Source: an uncultured Lachnospiraceae bacterium (lineage in GTDB: Bacteria; Bacillota; Clostridia; Lachnospirales; Lachnospiraceae). Taken from it: DNA of 64,000 nt. This document shows, one piece after another, positions 1 to 8,948 of this stretch; the first letter of the stretch is position 1; every line of letters starts with the position of its first letter. The stretch covers positions 20,743 to 84,742 of the forward strand of contig CADATP010000004.1 of assembly GCA_902790935.1 (NCBI GenBank). The letters run 5' to 3'. The notes beneath the pieces were generated by a model. The model was not told the DNA's origin and ran no database searches. It saw only the letters and a program-made list of their open reading frames with translations. Made by a program: the position numbers and the translations under genes.

Positions 1-384
1 ATAATCAAGTATCACCTTGCGCATCGTTTTTGCAAGTACGGAAAAAGGAAAATCTCCGACTCTTAAGTGGATATCCGACCTCTCATACTCCGAGAAATCG
101 AAATTAATAACTTCCTTTTCGCTCCCCCCCGATACGCTGTCCTCATCTTTGTATGTGACAAAAACTCCGCTCCTTTGGCGGCTCTCCGCATACCCCTCTT
201 CATTTAATAAAGTAAGAGCATGCTCTACCGTTATAACGCTGACTCCCGTTTCTTCGGCGATTATACGCTTTGAAGGAAGCTTGTCTCCATAGTGGTATAC
301 GCCTCCGGAAATATCCTTTACAAGCTGTCTGTAGAGCTGTATGTATGCGGGTTCGCTGCTTTTATCCGAAATAGAATAATTCAT
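1..384 (-). CDS. MocR/PdxR-type GntR-family transcriptional regulator (3' part cut by window edge)
   Basis: Only the first 128 residues are in the window. Residues about 10-75 form a GntR winged helix (AYIQLYRQLVKDISGG, then GDKLPSKRIIAEETGVS, then a recognition helix and GYAESRQRSGVFV). After it, the motif DIHLRVGDFPFSVLAKTMRK resembles the linker and first strand of the fold-I aminotransferase domain of MocR proteins, so the complete protein is probably a PLP-sensing regulator. The ATG at 384 is preceded in frame only by non-start codons, and its Shine-Dalgarno is weak. It is divergent from an ECF S-component, so a role in vitamin B6 or pyrimidine-vitamin uptake is inferred, not shown. Confidence 0.8.
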   Translation of the reverse strand, partial: MNYSISDKSSEPAYIQLYRQLVKDISGGVYHYGDKLPSKRIIAEETGVSVITVEHALTLLNEEGYAESRQRSGVFVTYKDEDSVSGGSEKEVINFDFSEYERSDIHLRVGDFPFSVLAKTMRKVILDY

Positions 385-385
385 C

Positions 386-439
386 TGGTCATATATTTCT
401 TTCTGGTTTTGGTTATTTTTATATGGTCAGATATATATT
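386..439. promoter_or_regulatory. Divergent control region with three TGGTYA direct repeats
   Basis: The 93-bp gap between the MocR gene and the ECF S-component holds TGGTCA at 386-391, TGGTTA at 410-415 and TGGTCA at 424-429, all in the same direction. MocR proteins such as GabR are known to bind direct repeats, so these are candidate operators. A possible plus-strand promoter is TTGGTT (409-414) with TATATA (432-437) at 17-bp spacing, which would place repeats on the -35 and just upstream of the -10. Confidence 0.4.
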
Positions 440-477
440 AATCTTTTTTACATCAAAAGTAAAGGAAGTACAAAAAC

Positions 478-1017
478 ATGAAGCAAAACCACATAACACC
501 CCTTAACATCACAATGACTGCTTTGTTTATGGCCTTGACCATCGCCTTCGCCTCATTCGGAATACCCGTTCCGGGCGGACACCTTTATCTTTGCGACGTA
601 CCGATCAGTATCGCTGCTATACTCCTTGGCCCCTTCGAAGCTTTCGTTGTAGGCGGCATAGGATCCTTCTTAGGAGACCTTATCTTCTATCCTCTTCCTA
701 TGTTCGTATCCCTGGTAACCCACGGACTTCAGGCAGTAGTCATTTCACTGATCTCACATTACACCTTAAAGAAGCATCCCAAGGTCGCCTCGGGTATCGG
801 TGTAACCGTCGGTGCTATCATCATGGTAGTAGGATACACCTTAGGAAAGATATTTGTATACAGCAACCTTGAAACCGCAATCCTTAAACTCCCTTACGAG
901 ATTGCTCAGGGTGCCATCGGCGCTATAGTCGGAATGATCATTTGCTGGCCTCTGCAGATAAGAAGACTCTTCTTAAAGTACTATGATTTAGGCGTTAAAA
1001 AGCCTACCAATAACTAA
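478..1017 (+). CDS. ECF transporter S component (HmpT/PdxU-like vitamin uptake)
   Basis: A 179-residue hydrophobic protein with about five to six membrane segments, typical in size for the substrate-binding S unit of energy-coupling-factor transporters. The segment DVPISIAAILLGPFEAFVVG followed by GSFLGDLIFYP matches the conserved core of the ECF-ribofla_trS family. It captures a vitamin and needs a shared EcfA/EcfA'/EcfT module, which is not in this window. The ATG follows AAAGGAAG at a good distance. The divergent MocR-type regulator suggests pyridoxal-type or hydroxymethylpyrimidine substrate; sequence alone does not settle this. Its stop overlaps the convergent neighbour by four bases. 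Confidence 0.82.
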   Translation: MKQNHITPLNITMTALFMALTIAFASFGIPVPGGHLYLCDVPISIAAILLGPFEAFVVGGIGSFLGDLIFYPLPMFVSLVTHGLQAVVISLISHYTLKKHPKVASGIGVTVGAIIMVVGYTLGKIFVYSNLETAILKLPYEIAQGAIGAIVGMIICWPLQIRRLFLKYYDLGVKKPTNN

Positions 1018-1841
1018 TCTTCGAGATATCCTTTTACCGTATCTATCTCAAGATTAAGCATATCCGTATCTACAAAGCCTTCTTTGTTAAAAGCCGTGGA
1101 TTCCAAAGTAAACGTTCCTTTGTACCCCGAGCTCTTAACAAAGGCAAAAAATCTGTCGAAATCGATGTGACCGCGCCCAACAGGCAAAGTCCTTAGATTT
1201 TCCCAATCTTTGTACCCACCGCCATAATCATTGATATGATAATGGCGGATGTGGTGCTCTTTCCAGAGTATCTCGTATTTCTCATCATACAAAAGATCAA
1301 GTTGATCGTGAAACTGAGCCATCTTCGTATCAAATATAAATCCAATATCAGGATAAATCTCTAAAAGCTCCATCCAGTGGCTCAGAGGGTCCTTTACATT
1401 ACAGACGACATTTTCTATCAAAAGATCCACGCCATAACCGTCGGCTATTTCTTTAAGGCGCGGATAAGCCCTTATATTGTTGTCAAAATACGCGTCCGAA
1501 GTGATCCCGTCCCAAAGATGCATAACCATCTTTTTCGCGCCGATCTCGGAAGCCATCTTAGCGTTAATCTCGAATTTTTCAAAAGCGTCCTTAGTATCCA
1601 GCGCACTTCCCTTGCTGATACTCTCGCCTATACTTTTCTGGCAATGCATAGTGGGGGTATTAATACTATTGCTTTTAAGAAAATCTACGATGTGATCCTC
1701 CTGTCCGTACCAGGTGCTGTACATCATAAACTCAAAGCCGTCAGATCTAATCTTCTTTGTAAGTTCCTTTAAAAGTCTGTAATCTCTTCCGTTTGGGCGC
1801 CCTATAAGAGCTCCCGTTGAGACCAGAATCGTATTTTCCAT
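1014..1841 (-). CDS. Sugar phosphate isomerase/epimerase-type TIM-barrel protein
   Basis: A 275-residue protein of the xylose isomerase-like/AP endonuclease 2 barrel superfamily. It shows the expected metal-ligand pattern along the barrel: MVMHLWDG (His), LLIENV (Glu), GFIFDTKMAQFHD (Asp, His), HYHINDYGG (His, Asp) and FTLESTAF (Glu). The family covers many sugar or inositol isomerases and epimerases, so the substrate cannot be named. It lies 43 bases downstream of an AlkD-like gene on the same strand and is probably cotranscribed. An endonuclease IV role is possible given that neighbour, but the sequence looks more like the sugar enzymes. Confidence 0.75.
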   Translation of the reverse strand: MENTILVSTGALIGRPNGRDYRLLKELTKKIRSDGFEFMMYSTWYGQEDHIVDFLKSNSINTPTMHCQKSIGESISKGSALDTKDAFEKFEINAKMASEIGAKKMVMHLWDGITSDAYFDNNIRAYPRLKEIADGYGVDLLIENVVCNVKDPLSHWMELLEIYPDIGFIFDTKMAQFHDQLDLLYDEKYEILWKEHHIRHYHINDYGGGYKDWENLRTLPVGRGHIDFDRFFAFVKSSGYKGTFTLESTAFNKEGFVDTDMLNLEIDTVKGYLED

Positions 1842-1884
1842 AAAAATCCTTTACAGTATCAAAATTATTAAAACTAACCTAAGG

Positions 1885-2643
1885 TTACTTTAAAGATCTA
1901 AGGTAATCCTTATGCTCCTTTGAAACTCTAAAGCTCTCCAGAGCCTTTTGTATTGACTTTCGCCTTGTCCATTCATCTAAAGGCGTAATATCCCCTTTAA
2001 AATCTTTATCCATATATTTAACGACCGCATCGTATTTCTTTGCAAGCGCCGTTGCGAAGTACCAGGCAACCATCATCCTGTGATAATAATCATCGGAAGC
2101 CTCCCGTGGAATGTCGATCCCGCCCTTTATATTTCCGGAGGAATTTCGTCTGACGGCTTCCGCGGCTTTAAAGCTGATATATTCGGGAAACGATTCGTCG
2201 AAATCCTCTTCAAGGAATTCATTCATATACATCCTTATACCGAAACGGGCGGTATATACATGCCCCGATGAGGTCCATTTTTCCAAAAGTGGGATCAGCT
2301 TAGAGTGGTACTTTTTAAAGACCTTTGGGCTTGACTGGTCCGATACCGGCCAGCAGTCAACGTAGGGGAGGAACTGCTCTGTCCTCTTAACGCACTCGTC
2401 AAAATCTTTGATCATTCCTATAACAAAAAAATGAACCAGATTCTCCTCGTAGTATTTATGAGGCAGGCTGTCCAAAAACTCCTCGTACTCTCCGCTTTTA
2501 AAGATCTCTTTGGCGATTTCTCGCATAGCCGGAGTTCTGACTCCAATGATAGAATCAGGGGAAATATTCGGAACAAGTCCGGTTTGAAATGCTTTATATT
2601 CGCTGTCAGACACCACTTTTAGTCTGTCGTAAACTGTTGTCAT
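1885..2643 (-). CDS. AlkD-like DNA alkylation repair (HEAT-like repeat) protein
   Basis: A 252-residue, almost all-helical protein of the DNA alkylation repair family, glycosylases that remove N3- and N7-alkyl purines using stacked HEAT-like repeats. Recognisable stretches are IIGVRTPAMREIAKEIFKSG near residue 33, then YYEENLVHFFVIGMIK, YVDCWPVSDQSSPKVFKKY and the late MMVAWYFATALAKKY. Trp and Asp residues of the DNA-contacting face appear to be kept (VDCWPVSD), but I cannot prove activity. The ATG follows AGGCAGG. It begins a two-gene unit and is divergent from a GH43 gene. Confidence 0.85.
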   Translation of the reverse strand: MTTVYDRLKVVSDSEYKAFQTGLVPNISPDSIIGVRTPAMREIAKEIFKSGEYEEFLDSLPHKYYEENLVHFFVIGMIKDFDECVKRTEQFLPYVDCWPVSDQSSPKVFKKYHSKLIPLLEKWTSSGHVYTARFGIRMYMNEFLEEDFDESFPEYISFKAAEAVRRNSSGNIKGGIDIPREASDDYYHRMMVAWYFATALAKKYDAVVKYMDKDFKGDITPLDEWTRRKSIQKALESFRVSKEHKDYLRSLK

Positions 2644-2735
2644 AGATTTTCCTGCCTCTTTGAGCCAAATAAAGTATTAAACAAAATTTATCGCATTAAC
2701 TCCCTAAAGTAGTATTATACTTCACATAGTCCTTA

Positions 2736-2776
2736 TTGCATACAAAAATAATATATATTAGAATGAAAATGTTTCA
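2736..2776 (+). promoter_or_regulatory. Sigma-A promoter and LacI-like operator for the broken GH43 gene
   Basis: TTGCAT (2736-2741) and TAGAAT (2759-2764) are separated by 17 bases. A palindrome TGAAA-ATG-TTTCA at 2764-2776 begins on the last base of the -10 and covers the expected start site. It resembles half-site spacing of LacI-family or catabolite operators but is one base short of the usual cre pattern. Confidence 0.5.
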
Positions 2777-2816
2777 AAAAACTTAAAAAATCTTGGAAAC
2801 GCAAAGGAAAAAACTA

Positions 2817-4257
2817 ATGAAAGAATTTATCAAGGGTGCAAATCCCTACATGCCTCTTTGGGAACATGTTCCCGACGGAGAGCCCAGAGTTTTCGAACAT
2901 AACGGAGAAAAAAGAGTCTATGTTTTCGGATCCCACGACATCGAGAGGGACAAGTACTGCGGAAGAAACTATGTTGCCTGGTCCGCGCCTGTTGACGATA
3001 TGACAAACTGGACCTGCCACGGCGTCTGCTACGAAACACATTACGACAGCATTCTCTACGCTCCCGATGTAGTTAAAAAGGGCGATGGGCGATACATATT
3101 ATATGTATGCCGCCGAAAGATGCGGAAGCCTTATCGTAGTTGCTTCCTCTAAGGATCCCTGGGGACCTTATGAAAACCCTGTGGAGACCAAGCTCGGTTT
3201 CGATCCCGGAGTACTGGTCGATGACGATGGTAAGGTATATGCTTTCTGGGGTGGATGCGCCGCTCCCTGCTATATCGCAGAACTTGAAGACGATATGGCT
3301 ACTATAAAGGAGGAAACCCTTGTTTCAAATCCTATGGGCCACGCCAACTGTCCCTGGGATCCTAAAGATGACGGACATATCGATCTTATAGACGCTTTCT
3401 TCGAGGCTTCAAGCCCGAGAAAAGTCCTCGGTAAATACGTTTATATCTACTCTGCAAGATACGAAAAACCTATCCCTGAGCTCGGCATCTTTGAGGATTG
3501 CAACGGCTTCCTCTCCTACAAGTTCAGCGATTCCCCCTTCGGTCCTTACAGAGACGGTGGAAATATAAGCTTTAACGGCGGAGAAATCTTAAGAGATTCA
3601 GAAGGTGTCGGAACTATGACTTACCGTTGGGGCAACAACCACGGTTCTATCATGGAAGTAAACGGAAAATGGTATGTTTTCTACCACAGACATACCGGTA
3701 CAACCGAGTACAGTCGCCAGGCGATGCTCGATCCCGTAGACGTTGCTCTCGGAACCGACGGAAGACTCTTTATCGGAGATATCAAGTTCCTTGCAGGGGA
3801 ACCCGTTAGCGCAAAGCCTGTAGAGATGACCTCTCAGGGCGCCCATATAAACGGTCTTGACGCCCGTAAGTGGATATCCGCCGGTTACGCCTGCCATATC
3901 TTTGGAAGTAAGAAAAATGCCAACATTCGCCCCGTTTATGATGAAAGAGATGATGTTTCCGCTCCCATCGACCTGATAACAGACGGAACAACCGTAGGCT
4001 TTAGATACCTTCAGTTTGGAAACAACACGCCTAAGACTGTTACCCTTATCCTTGAGGAATCAAAAAAGGTAAAGATCAATCTACGCGTAGATTCCTACAG
4101 AGGAAGGATCGTTTCCGTACTTACATCAGACGGCTTATCAAAAGAGATAACCGGCTCTTTAAATACCGGTATTATCGGAAAGCGCGCCGTATACTTCGAA
4201 TTCATCTCTGAGGATAAAGAAGAAGTATTTACATTTGACCGCTTTACATTCGATTAA
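2817..4257 (+). pseudogene. Glycoside hydrolase family 43 enzyme, interrupted by a frameshift
   Basis: Two overlapping reading frames together encode one GH43 five-bladed propeller plus a C-terminal beta-rich domain. Frame one starts at ATG 2817 (AAAGGA 8 bases upstream; an upstream TTG at 2793 is less likely) and stops at 3152 after 111 residues. Frame two carries the rest to 4257. The break is a 7-bp direct duplication at 3080-3093; removing one copy restores a protein of about 477 residues. Catalytic features sit on both sides: the N-terminal blade before the break, then FDPGVLVDDDG (transition-state Asp) and FFEASSPRK (general acid Glu). There is no signal peptide, so the intact enzyme would act on imported oligosaccharides, probably as a xylosidase or arabinofuranosidase. 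Confidence 0.85.
3080..3093 (+). repeat. 7-bp perfect tandem duplication (GGGCGAT x2) breaking GH43
   Basis: GGGCGAT at 3080-3086 is repeated at 3087-3093, directly after a run of five A. Seven is not a multiple of three, so the duplication shifts the frame. One copy gives the expected GH43 sequence VVKKGDTYYMYAAE across the junction. It is consistent with slipped-strand replication and could revert. Confidence 0.9.
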
Positions 4258-6133
4258 ACAGCTTAATAAATTCTGAAGTCGGGATAGGCTTTGAGTATAG
4301 AAAACCTTGCAGGTAATCACAGCCTATCCCTTTCATGTCATCCTCCATCTTAGTGTTTTCAATACCTTCAGCTGTAATTCCAAATCCCATGCTCTTAAAG
4401 GTACTTACCATATTCGGAAGGATAACGTCCGGCTCCTTGTCGTACCCCCAGACAAGGCTTTTATCCAGCTTAATATTGATAAATGGACATTTCTTAAGTC
4501 TCGAAAGATTAGAGTATCCCGTTCCGTAATCGTCCAGTACAAATTTAAATCCCTTCTCACCAAGTGCCTGAATCTGGCTTGTCATAAAGCTCTCGTCCAC
4601 AACAGATTCCTCTGTGATCTCAAGATGAATAAGTCCGGGATCCACTTTATGCTTTTTTGCAATAGCGGAATATCTTTCCGCAAGGTCTGTCCGTACAAAC
4701 TGAACCGGCGATAGATTCACATTTATCCAATCGAGATTAATGTTTTCCGCCATTAAATATCTCATAAAGGAACAAGTCTTTTCGAAAATCTGCTCTCCCA
4801 TCTCGTTTATACGTCCGCTGCTTTCCGCGAGAGGTATAAACATCCCAGGCGGTATTATACTTCCTTCAAAATCCTTTATACGGGCGAGGGCTTCCGCTCC
4901 GACTATCCTCCCCCTTCTGTTAACAAGCGGTTGCAGATAAAGTTCAACGGTATTGTTGTCTATCGCGCTTTCAAGATATCTTCTGACAAGTGTATCCGTC
5001 TTGTTTTTTTGAACATCCGCCTTGGAAATATAAAAGATTTCTCCGCTCTCGCTGTTTCCCGCCTTTTCAAAGATCCTTGACATTGAACCCAGTATTTCGT
5101 CCGCCGTAAAATCATTTTCGGAAAGGTCGATAGTCACAAATCCCGGAGTAAGATAAAGCTCCGCTTCCTCCGACTTCCAGGGCTTTCTAAATCTTTTGCT
5201 CAGATTCTTGCAGGCATATTCAACATCAGTTTTGGGATCTACAAAAACTACAAATCTGCCTTTTCTGTTGTAAAAAATCTTGTTCTTTGGAAAAAACTGC
5301 TTTAGATACTTTCCAATCAGGCTTAGTCCGACGTCTGTCTGATTTGCCCCGTATACCTCCCTTATAACCTGATATCTGTGTACTACGATGCCGATAACCT
5401 TATAATCCATCTTGCCGGCATTTTCTTCGATATACTCTCTTAAAGCAATGGAATTAAAAACAGTACTTCTAAGCTCAAGAAAATACTCCGGGTTTTCAAA
5501 TCCAAGATACACGATGATTATGTCTATAAGGACAAAGGTATCCATTAAAAGGGTGGTGGGGAGAGCCATTCTTACGATGAGAGAGGCAATAAGTATGATG
5601 TTGTATAAAACCATACAGTAGGACTCCCTCTTAGGCATGTCTTTATGGAAATACCTAAGTAGGATCAAAGATGTAATAGCGTATGAAAATCCCACAACAT
5701 AGATATAGGGATAAAGAATTCCGTAATGGAATCCGGATTCATCTACATAGAAAAGAAGTCTTAGGAAAGGGGAAAGAAGGGATACAACTATCCCAAAATA
5801 AAAGGGGATCCTGAGGATATGCCTGATATAGGGCTTCAGTATGATAGAAGCCCTTGTAACAGATAAAGTAAAGCAATACATGACAAAGGCTCTTGTAAAA
5901 AAGCCGATAAAATAGATCATGTTGAGATTATCAACAAGCCATTTCGGAACAGTCTGATAATTATTGTCGGCCACAGACGCAGCGATATCGAAGATAATAA
6001 CCAATGTCTCTATCGCTATCATCTGTATAAAAAGCAGATTCTTCTTAAGAGGAAGCCTTGGTCTTGAGAAGAAGAACACAAGCAAGATTGTCATTACAAG
6101 CAGGGTCGGAATTTCGAAACTATAGCTCCACAT
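4244..6133 (-). CDS. Membrane EAL-domain protein, probable c-di-GMP phosphodiesterase
   Basis: The first 215 or so residues form about seven membrane segments, a probable sensor module. Next comes a degenerate GGDEF domain (about 240-375) in which the signature is replaced by NRKGRFVVF. The last 245 residues are an EAL domain with most catalytic motifs present: GAEALARI, NVNLSPVQF, LEITEES, LDDYGTGYSNL, IKLDKSL and AEGIEN. It is therefore likely to hydrolyse c-di-GMP at the inner membrane. ATG 6133 is chosen because GGAGG lies five bases upstream; a further in-frame ATG at 6145 contains that Shine-Dalgarno. The 3' end overlaps the convergent GH43 by 14 bases. Confidence 0.88.
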   Translation of the reverse strand: MWSYSFEIPTLLVMTILLVFFFSRPRLPLKKNLLFIQMIAIETLVIIFDIAASVADNNYQTVPKWLVDNLNMIYFIGFFTRAFVMYCFTLSVTRASIILKPYIRHILRIPFYFGIVVSLLSPFLRLLFYVDESGFHYGILYPYIYVVGFSYAITSLILLRYFHKDMPKRESYCMVLYNIILIASLIVRMALPTTLLMDTFVLIDIIIVYLGFENPEYFLELRSTVFNSIALREYIEENAGKMDYKVIGIVVHRYQVIREVYGANQTDVGLSLIGKYLKQFFPKNKIFYNRKGRFVVFVDPKTDVEYACKNLSKRFRKPWKSEEAELYLTPGFVTIDLSENDFTADEILGSMSRIFEKAGNSESGEIFYISKADVQKNKTDTLVRRYLESAIDNNTVELYLQPLVNRRGRIVGAEALARIKDFEGSIIPPGMFIPLAESSGRINEMGEQIFEKTCSFMRYLMAENINLDWINVNLSPVQFVRTDLAERYSAIAKKHKVDPGLIHLEITEESVVDESFMTSQIQALGEKGFKFVLDDYGTGYSNLSRLKKCPFINIKLDKSLVWGYDKEPDVILPNMVSTFKSMGFGITAEGIENTKMEDDMKGIGCDYLQGFLYSKPIPTSEFIKLFNRM

Positions 6134-6157
6134 AGGCGCCTCCATTTAGCAATACGA

Positions 6158-7816
6158 CTAAGCATGAATTGTTTCCACAAGGTTAAGCAAAAACTGTTTC
6201 TTTCTTGATACTACTCCCGAAAGTCTTACTACTCCCTCTTTTGCATCCTTCCCGAAAGCTCTTTTAAGAGTGGGAAGGGCTTTTTCCCCTGAATATATTA
6301 TGTCCGAGGATCTCTCTGTGATATTTGTAAGCATAAGGAAAAGCATATCAAGCTTGTCCTTTTCTCTTGTAGAGTCAAGCTCCGGCGATACTTTTTCGCG
6401 GATTATATCCAGCTCATCATCGCTCATAGAGTTAACCTGGCCGATTCCGATGGTCTGTCCGTCTACCGTAAATATCTTGTAGTCGAGATGTATTATCTCT
6501 TCAGCTGACTTTTCATCAAGCATTGCGCCGGCTCTAAACATCTCTCGTCCGTAACTCTCGTAGTCAATACCCGCTATCTTTGAAAGAATCTGAGCCGCCT
6601 CTTTATCGATTTCTGTACAGGTAGGAGACCTTAGAATCAGCGTATCCGATAAAATAGCCGAAAGCATAAGACCCGCTGTCGTCTTATCTATCTCCACTCC
6701 GTTTTCTTTATACATCAGATAGATTATCGTGCAGGTTGATCCAAGAGGCTGATTACGGAAAAATATAGGTCCGGAGCTTTCGATGGATCCTAACCGGTGG
6801 TGATCTATGATCTCAACTATCTCTGCCTCTTCAAGTCCTTTAACAGCCTGGCTTTTTTCGTTATGGTCAACGAGAATAAGCTGCTTTTTCGAAGCTCCCA
6901 AAAGGTTTCTGTGGCTGACCATACCGATATAACGGTTGAATCTGTCAAGGACGGGAAAATACTTATATCTGACTGAAGCCATCGCTTCCCTTACATCATC
7001 AAGAAAATCATCAAGCTTAAATGACATCGGAACTTCCGAGTTCATAACATGTCCGACAGGAATACTCTGGGTAATAAGGTTCGCCGCGATAAAAAGCTCA
7101 TAAGGCGTTGCTATAAGCCTGATCTTTCTATCGGACAAACTCTTTATAAGATCACTGTCTAAAGTACGGTCCGGATCTTTTACGTTGCAGAGGATAATGC
7201 TGATATCTTCGCAGGATAAAACCTCTTCGGTAATATCCTCCTTTCCGGAAAAGATAATAACATCCCCGGGATTTATATCCCCCGTCGGCTCGATCTTAAC
7301 CTTGCCACCGTAGATTTTTTTATCAGCATCGCCAATAACAAGCTTTCCGTCAAGGGCGAGAGCTATATTTCCGACACAGGCTCCCGATTTCGATAAAAAC
7401 TCCGGGTCGCGCACCTGCATATAGGTCTCAACGATATCGCTCATTGTGATCGTTCCGACAACTTTTTCATCCTCGGTTACACAAAGAGTCGTTACGTTGG
7501 AATCATACATTCGCGTACCGGCTTCCTTAATGGGATCCGAAGGATTTGCCGCATCAACAAGCCTTATATCGATATCCCTCAGCCTTGCTCTTACGTCCGC
7601 AATATAGGGCGGTTCATCCACATCGAAATACGAAAGGACAAACTGCGTCTCTTCGTTTAATCTTCCCGCACGGCAGGCGATATAGTTGTCCCCATATATC
7701 TTGTTTTTCAGATTAGCATACACTATAGCGGCACAGATCGAATCCGTATCCGGATTCTTATGTCCGCAAATATATACAGGCCTTTGTCTTACTCTGATTT
7801 CGGATTCGCTCATCAT
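6158..7816 (-). CDS. ppaC: Manganese-dependent inorganic pyrophosphatase with CBS/DRTGG regulatory insert
   Basis: A 552-residue family II (DHH/DHHA2) pyrophosphatase. The N-terminal metal motif is GHKNPDTDSI, and the DHH centre is VDHNEKSQAV followed by EIIDHHRLGSIES; STCTIIY and late LSGVVSRKKQ belong to the C-terminal substrate lid. Between the metal motifs lies an insert of about 240 residues with paired CBS domains (NVTTLCVTEDEKVVGTITMSDI; SVRYKYFPVLDRFNRYIGMV) flanking a DRTGG-like domain. In characterised clostridial enzymes this insert binds adenine nucleotides to control activity. The enzyme drives biosynthesis by removing pyrophosphate. Either of two adjacent ATGs could start it. 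Confidence 0.93.
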   Translation of the reverse strand: MMSESEIRVRQRPVYICGHKNPDTDSICAAIVYANLKNKIYGDNYIACRAGRLNEETQFVLSYFDVDEPPYIADVRARLRDIDIRLVDAANPSDPIKEAGTRMYDSNVTTLCVTEDEKVVGTITMSDIVETYMQVRDPEFLSKSGACVGNIALALDGKLVIGDADKKIYGGKVKIEPTGDINPGDVIIFSGKEDITEEVLSCEDISIILCNVKDPDRTLDSDLIKSLSDRKIRLIATPYELFIAANLITQSIPVGHVMNSEVPMSFKLDDFLDDVREAMASVRYKYFPVLDRFNRYIGMVSHRNLLGASKKQLILVDHNEKSQAVKGLEEAEIVEIIDHHRLGSIESSGPIFFRNQPLGSTCTIIYLMYKENGVEIDKTTAGLMLSAILSDTLILRSPTCTEIDKEAAQILSKIAGIDYESYGREMFRAGAMLDEKSAEEIIHLDYKIFTVDGQTIGIGQVNSMSDDELDIIREKVSPELDSTREKDKLDMLFLMLTNITERSSDIIYSGEKALPTLKRAFGKDAKEGVVRLSGVVSRKKQFLLNLVETIHA

Positions 7817-7865
7817 TTTACCCCGGGAAACCTATTTTAATACCGGAACAGATCTATTTGTATCT

Positions 7866-8189
7866 TTACAGCCAAAACTCTCTCTTAAGCTTCGCAGTGC
7901 GGATATGAAGTAATCCGGCTGCGACTAAGGAAACTACCGCTATTAACAATCCTTTATATAAAACGGGCCTTAAAAGAGGCGAATACTCCTCCGGAAGAAA
8001 TATTCCGATGCTGTATAGGTGGAACGAATAGTAGATCCAATAAGCCGTTGCCGCAAAGGCGATAACCCAAAGGACGATACGGATTATAAAGAGGATCTTT
8101 ATCGTCTTTTTAGCTTTTTCCTTCGCAGGATTAATCTCAATTTCGTTTTCTGTATTGTTTTTGATTTCAGTAATGTCCATATGCCCCAA
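7866..8189 (-). CDS. Small membrane protein of unknown function
   Basis: A 107-residue protein with a charged N-terminal 30 residues (rich in Glu, Asn and Lys) and two clear membrane segments, IRIVLWVIAFAATAYWIYYS and LLIAVVSLVAAGLLHI, separated by a short loop with several prolines. I do not recognise a family. The start could be TTG 8189 or ATG 8180; neither has a strong Shine-Dalgarno. It lies 49 bases upstream of the pyrophosphatase on the same strand, but no functional link is evident. Confidence 0.6.
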   Translation of the reverse strand: MGHMDITEIKNNTENEIEINPAKEKAKKTIKILFIIRIVLWVIAFAATAYWIYYSFHLYSIGIFLPEEYSPLLRPVLYKGLLIAVVSLVAAGLLHIRTAKLKREFWL

Positions 8190-8258
8190 CTATTTTGCCT
8201 AAAATATCAGATTTCTTTAATAGGTATATTACAAGTTCATTTTACCATATTTTAAAGC

Positions 8259-8714
8259 CTAACTAAAGCGAAGATTATCATCAAGTACGGAAATCTTACT
8301 TGCGAAGAAAGAAAACTCTCCGCTGTCTAAGAGGTTTCCATTGTCATCGGTTACTCTTATATCAAATACAAGGATATGCTTTCCGGTCTTAAGCTTAAGG
8401 CATTCGCAGTAAATGTACTCTGTATTTACTGCAGGAAGCAAGAAATTCAGATTTGCGGATACTGTGGTAACATAGTATCCGTTCATACTTCCTGTCGCTC
8501 CGGCCATAGCATCAACAAAAGAAAGCAGCGCTCCGCCGTGAATACTTCCGTATGTATTTTGAAGTCTGTCCTCAAACTTTATCCTTGCCTTGCTGTAGGT
8601 AGGGCTGAGCTCCAAGATCTCAAAGCCGATGAACTTATTGTATTCATTGGCATAAAGCTCCTTTATCATCTTTTCCCTTATTGCATTTTCCTTTTCACTG
8701 TTCGCTTTACGCAT
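8259..8714 (-). CDS. PaaI-type hotdog thioesterase
   Basis: A 151-residue single hotdog-fold protein. The family signature is visible: NTYGSIHGGALLSFVDAMAG, followed by the strand TTVSANLNFLLPA and ILVFDIRVTDDNGNLL. Such enzymes hydrolyse acyl-CoA thioesters, often aromatic ones; the substrate here is unknown. GAGAGGTGAG lies just upstream of ATG 8714 and overlaps the stop of the preceding small gene, so the two are translationally coupled. Length is slightly above the family norm because of a charged N-terminal helix. Confidence 0.82.
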   Translation of the reverse strand: MRKANSEKENAIREKMIKELYANEYNKFIGFEILELSPTYSKARIKFEDRLQNTYGSIHGGALLSFVDAMAGATGSMNGYYVTTVSANLNFLLPAVNTEYIYCECLKLKTGKHILVFDIRVTDDNGNLLDSGEFSFFASKISVLDDNLRFS

Positions 8715-8720
8715 ATCATC

Positions 8721-8906
8721 TCACCTCTCGCCGTGTCTTTCTCCCCAGACGCCCGGATTCCATGAATCTTTCTTACCGTAGTAATGGCTCTCGCTAACCT
8801 CTCCTTTTTCCTTTTTATCGGAAAAAGAAACTCCGAGCCGGCTGATCCCGTCCTCCATCTTTCCGTCTATCATCTTTACAAGGTCATCAATTTCTTTGCT
8901 GTCCAT
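8721..8906 (-). CDS. Small uncharacterised protein upstream of the thioesterase
   Basis: A 61-residue, soluble, charged protein with an amphipathic N-terminal helix (MDSKEIDDLVKMIDGKM) and an aromatic/glycine tail (SHYYGKKDSWNPGVWGERHG). I do not recognise it. Support for its reality is an AAGGA-type ribosome-binding site, position inside a same-strand unit, and a stop codon that overlaps the Shine-Dalgarno of the next gene. Confidence 0.5.
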   Translation of the reverse strand: MDSKEIDDLVKMIDGKMEDGISRLGVSFSDKKEKGEVSESHYYGKKDSWNPGVWGERHGER

Positions 8907-8948
8907 ATTATATATCCGTCCTTAAAAAAATCAGTGTGGGCTGAGCCG

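Noticed and set aside
2793-2816. TTG start for the GH43 gene
   Set aside because: The ATG at 2817 has AAAGGA at proper spacing, and GH43 homology starts there.
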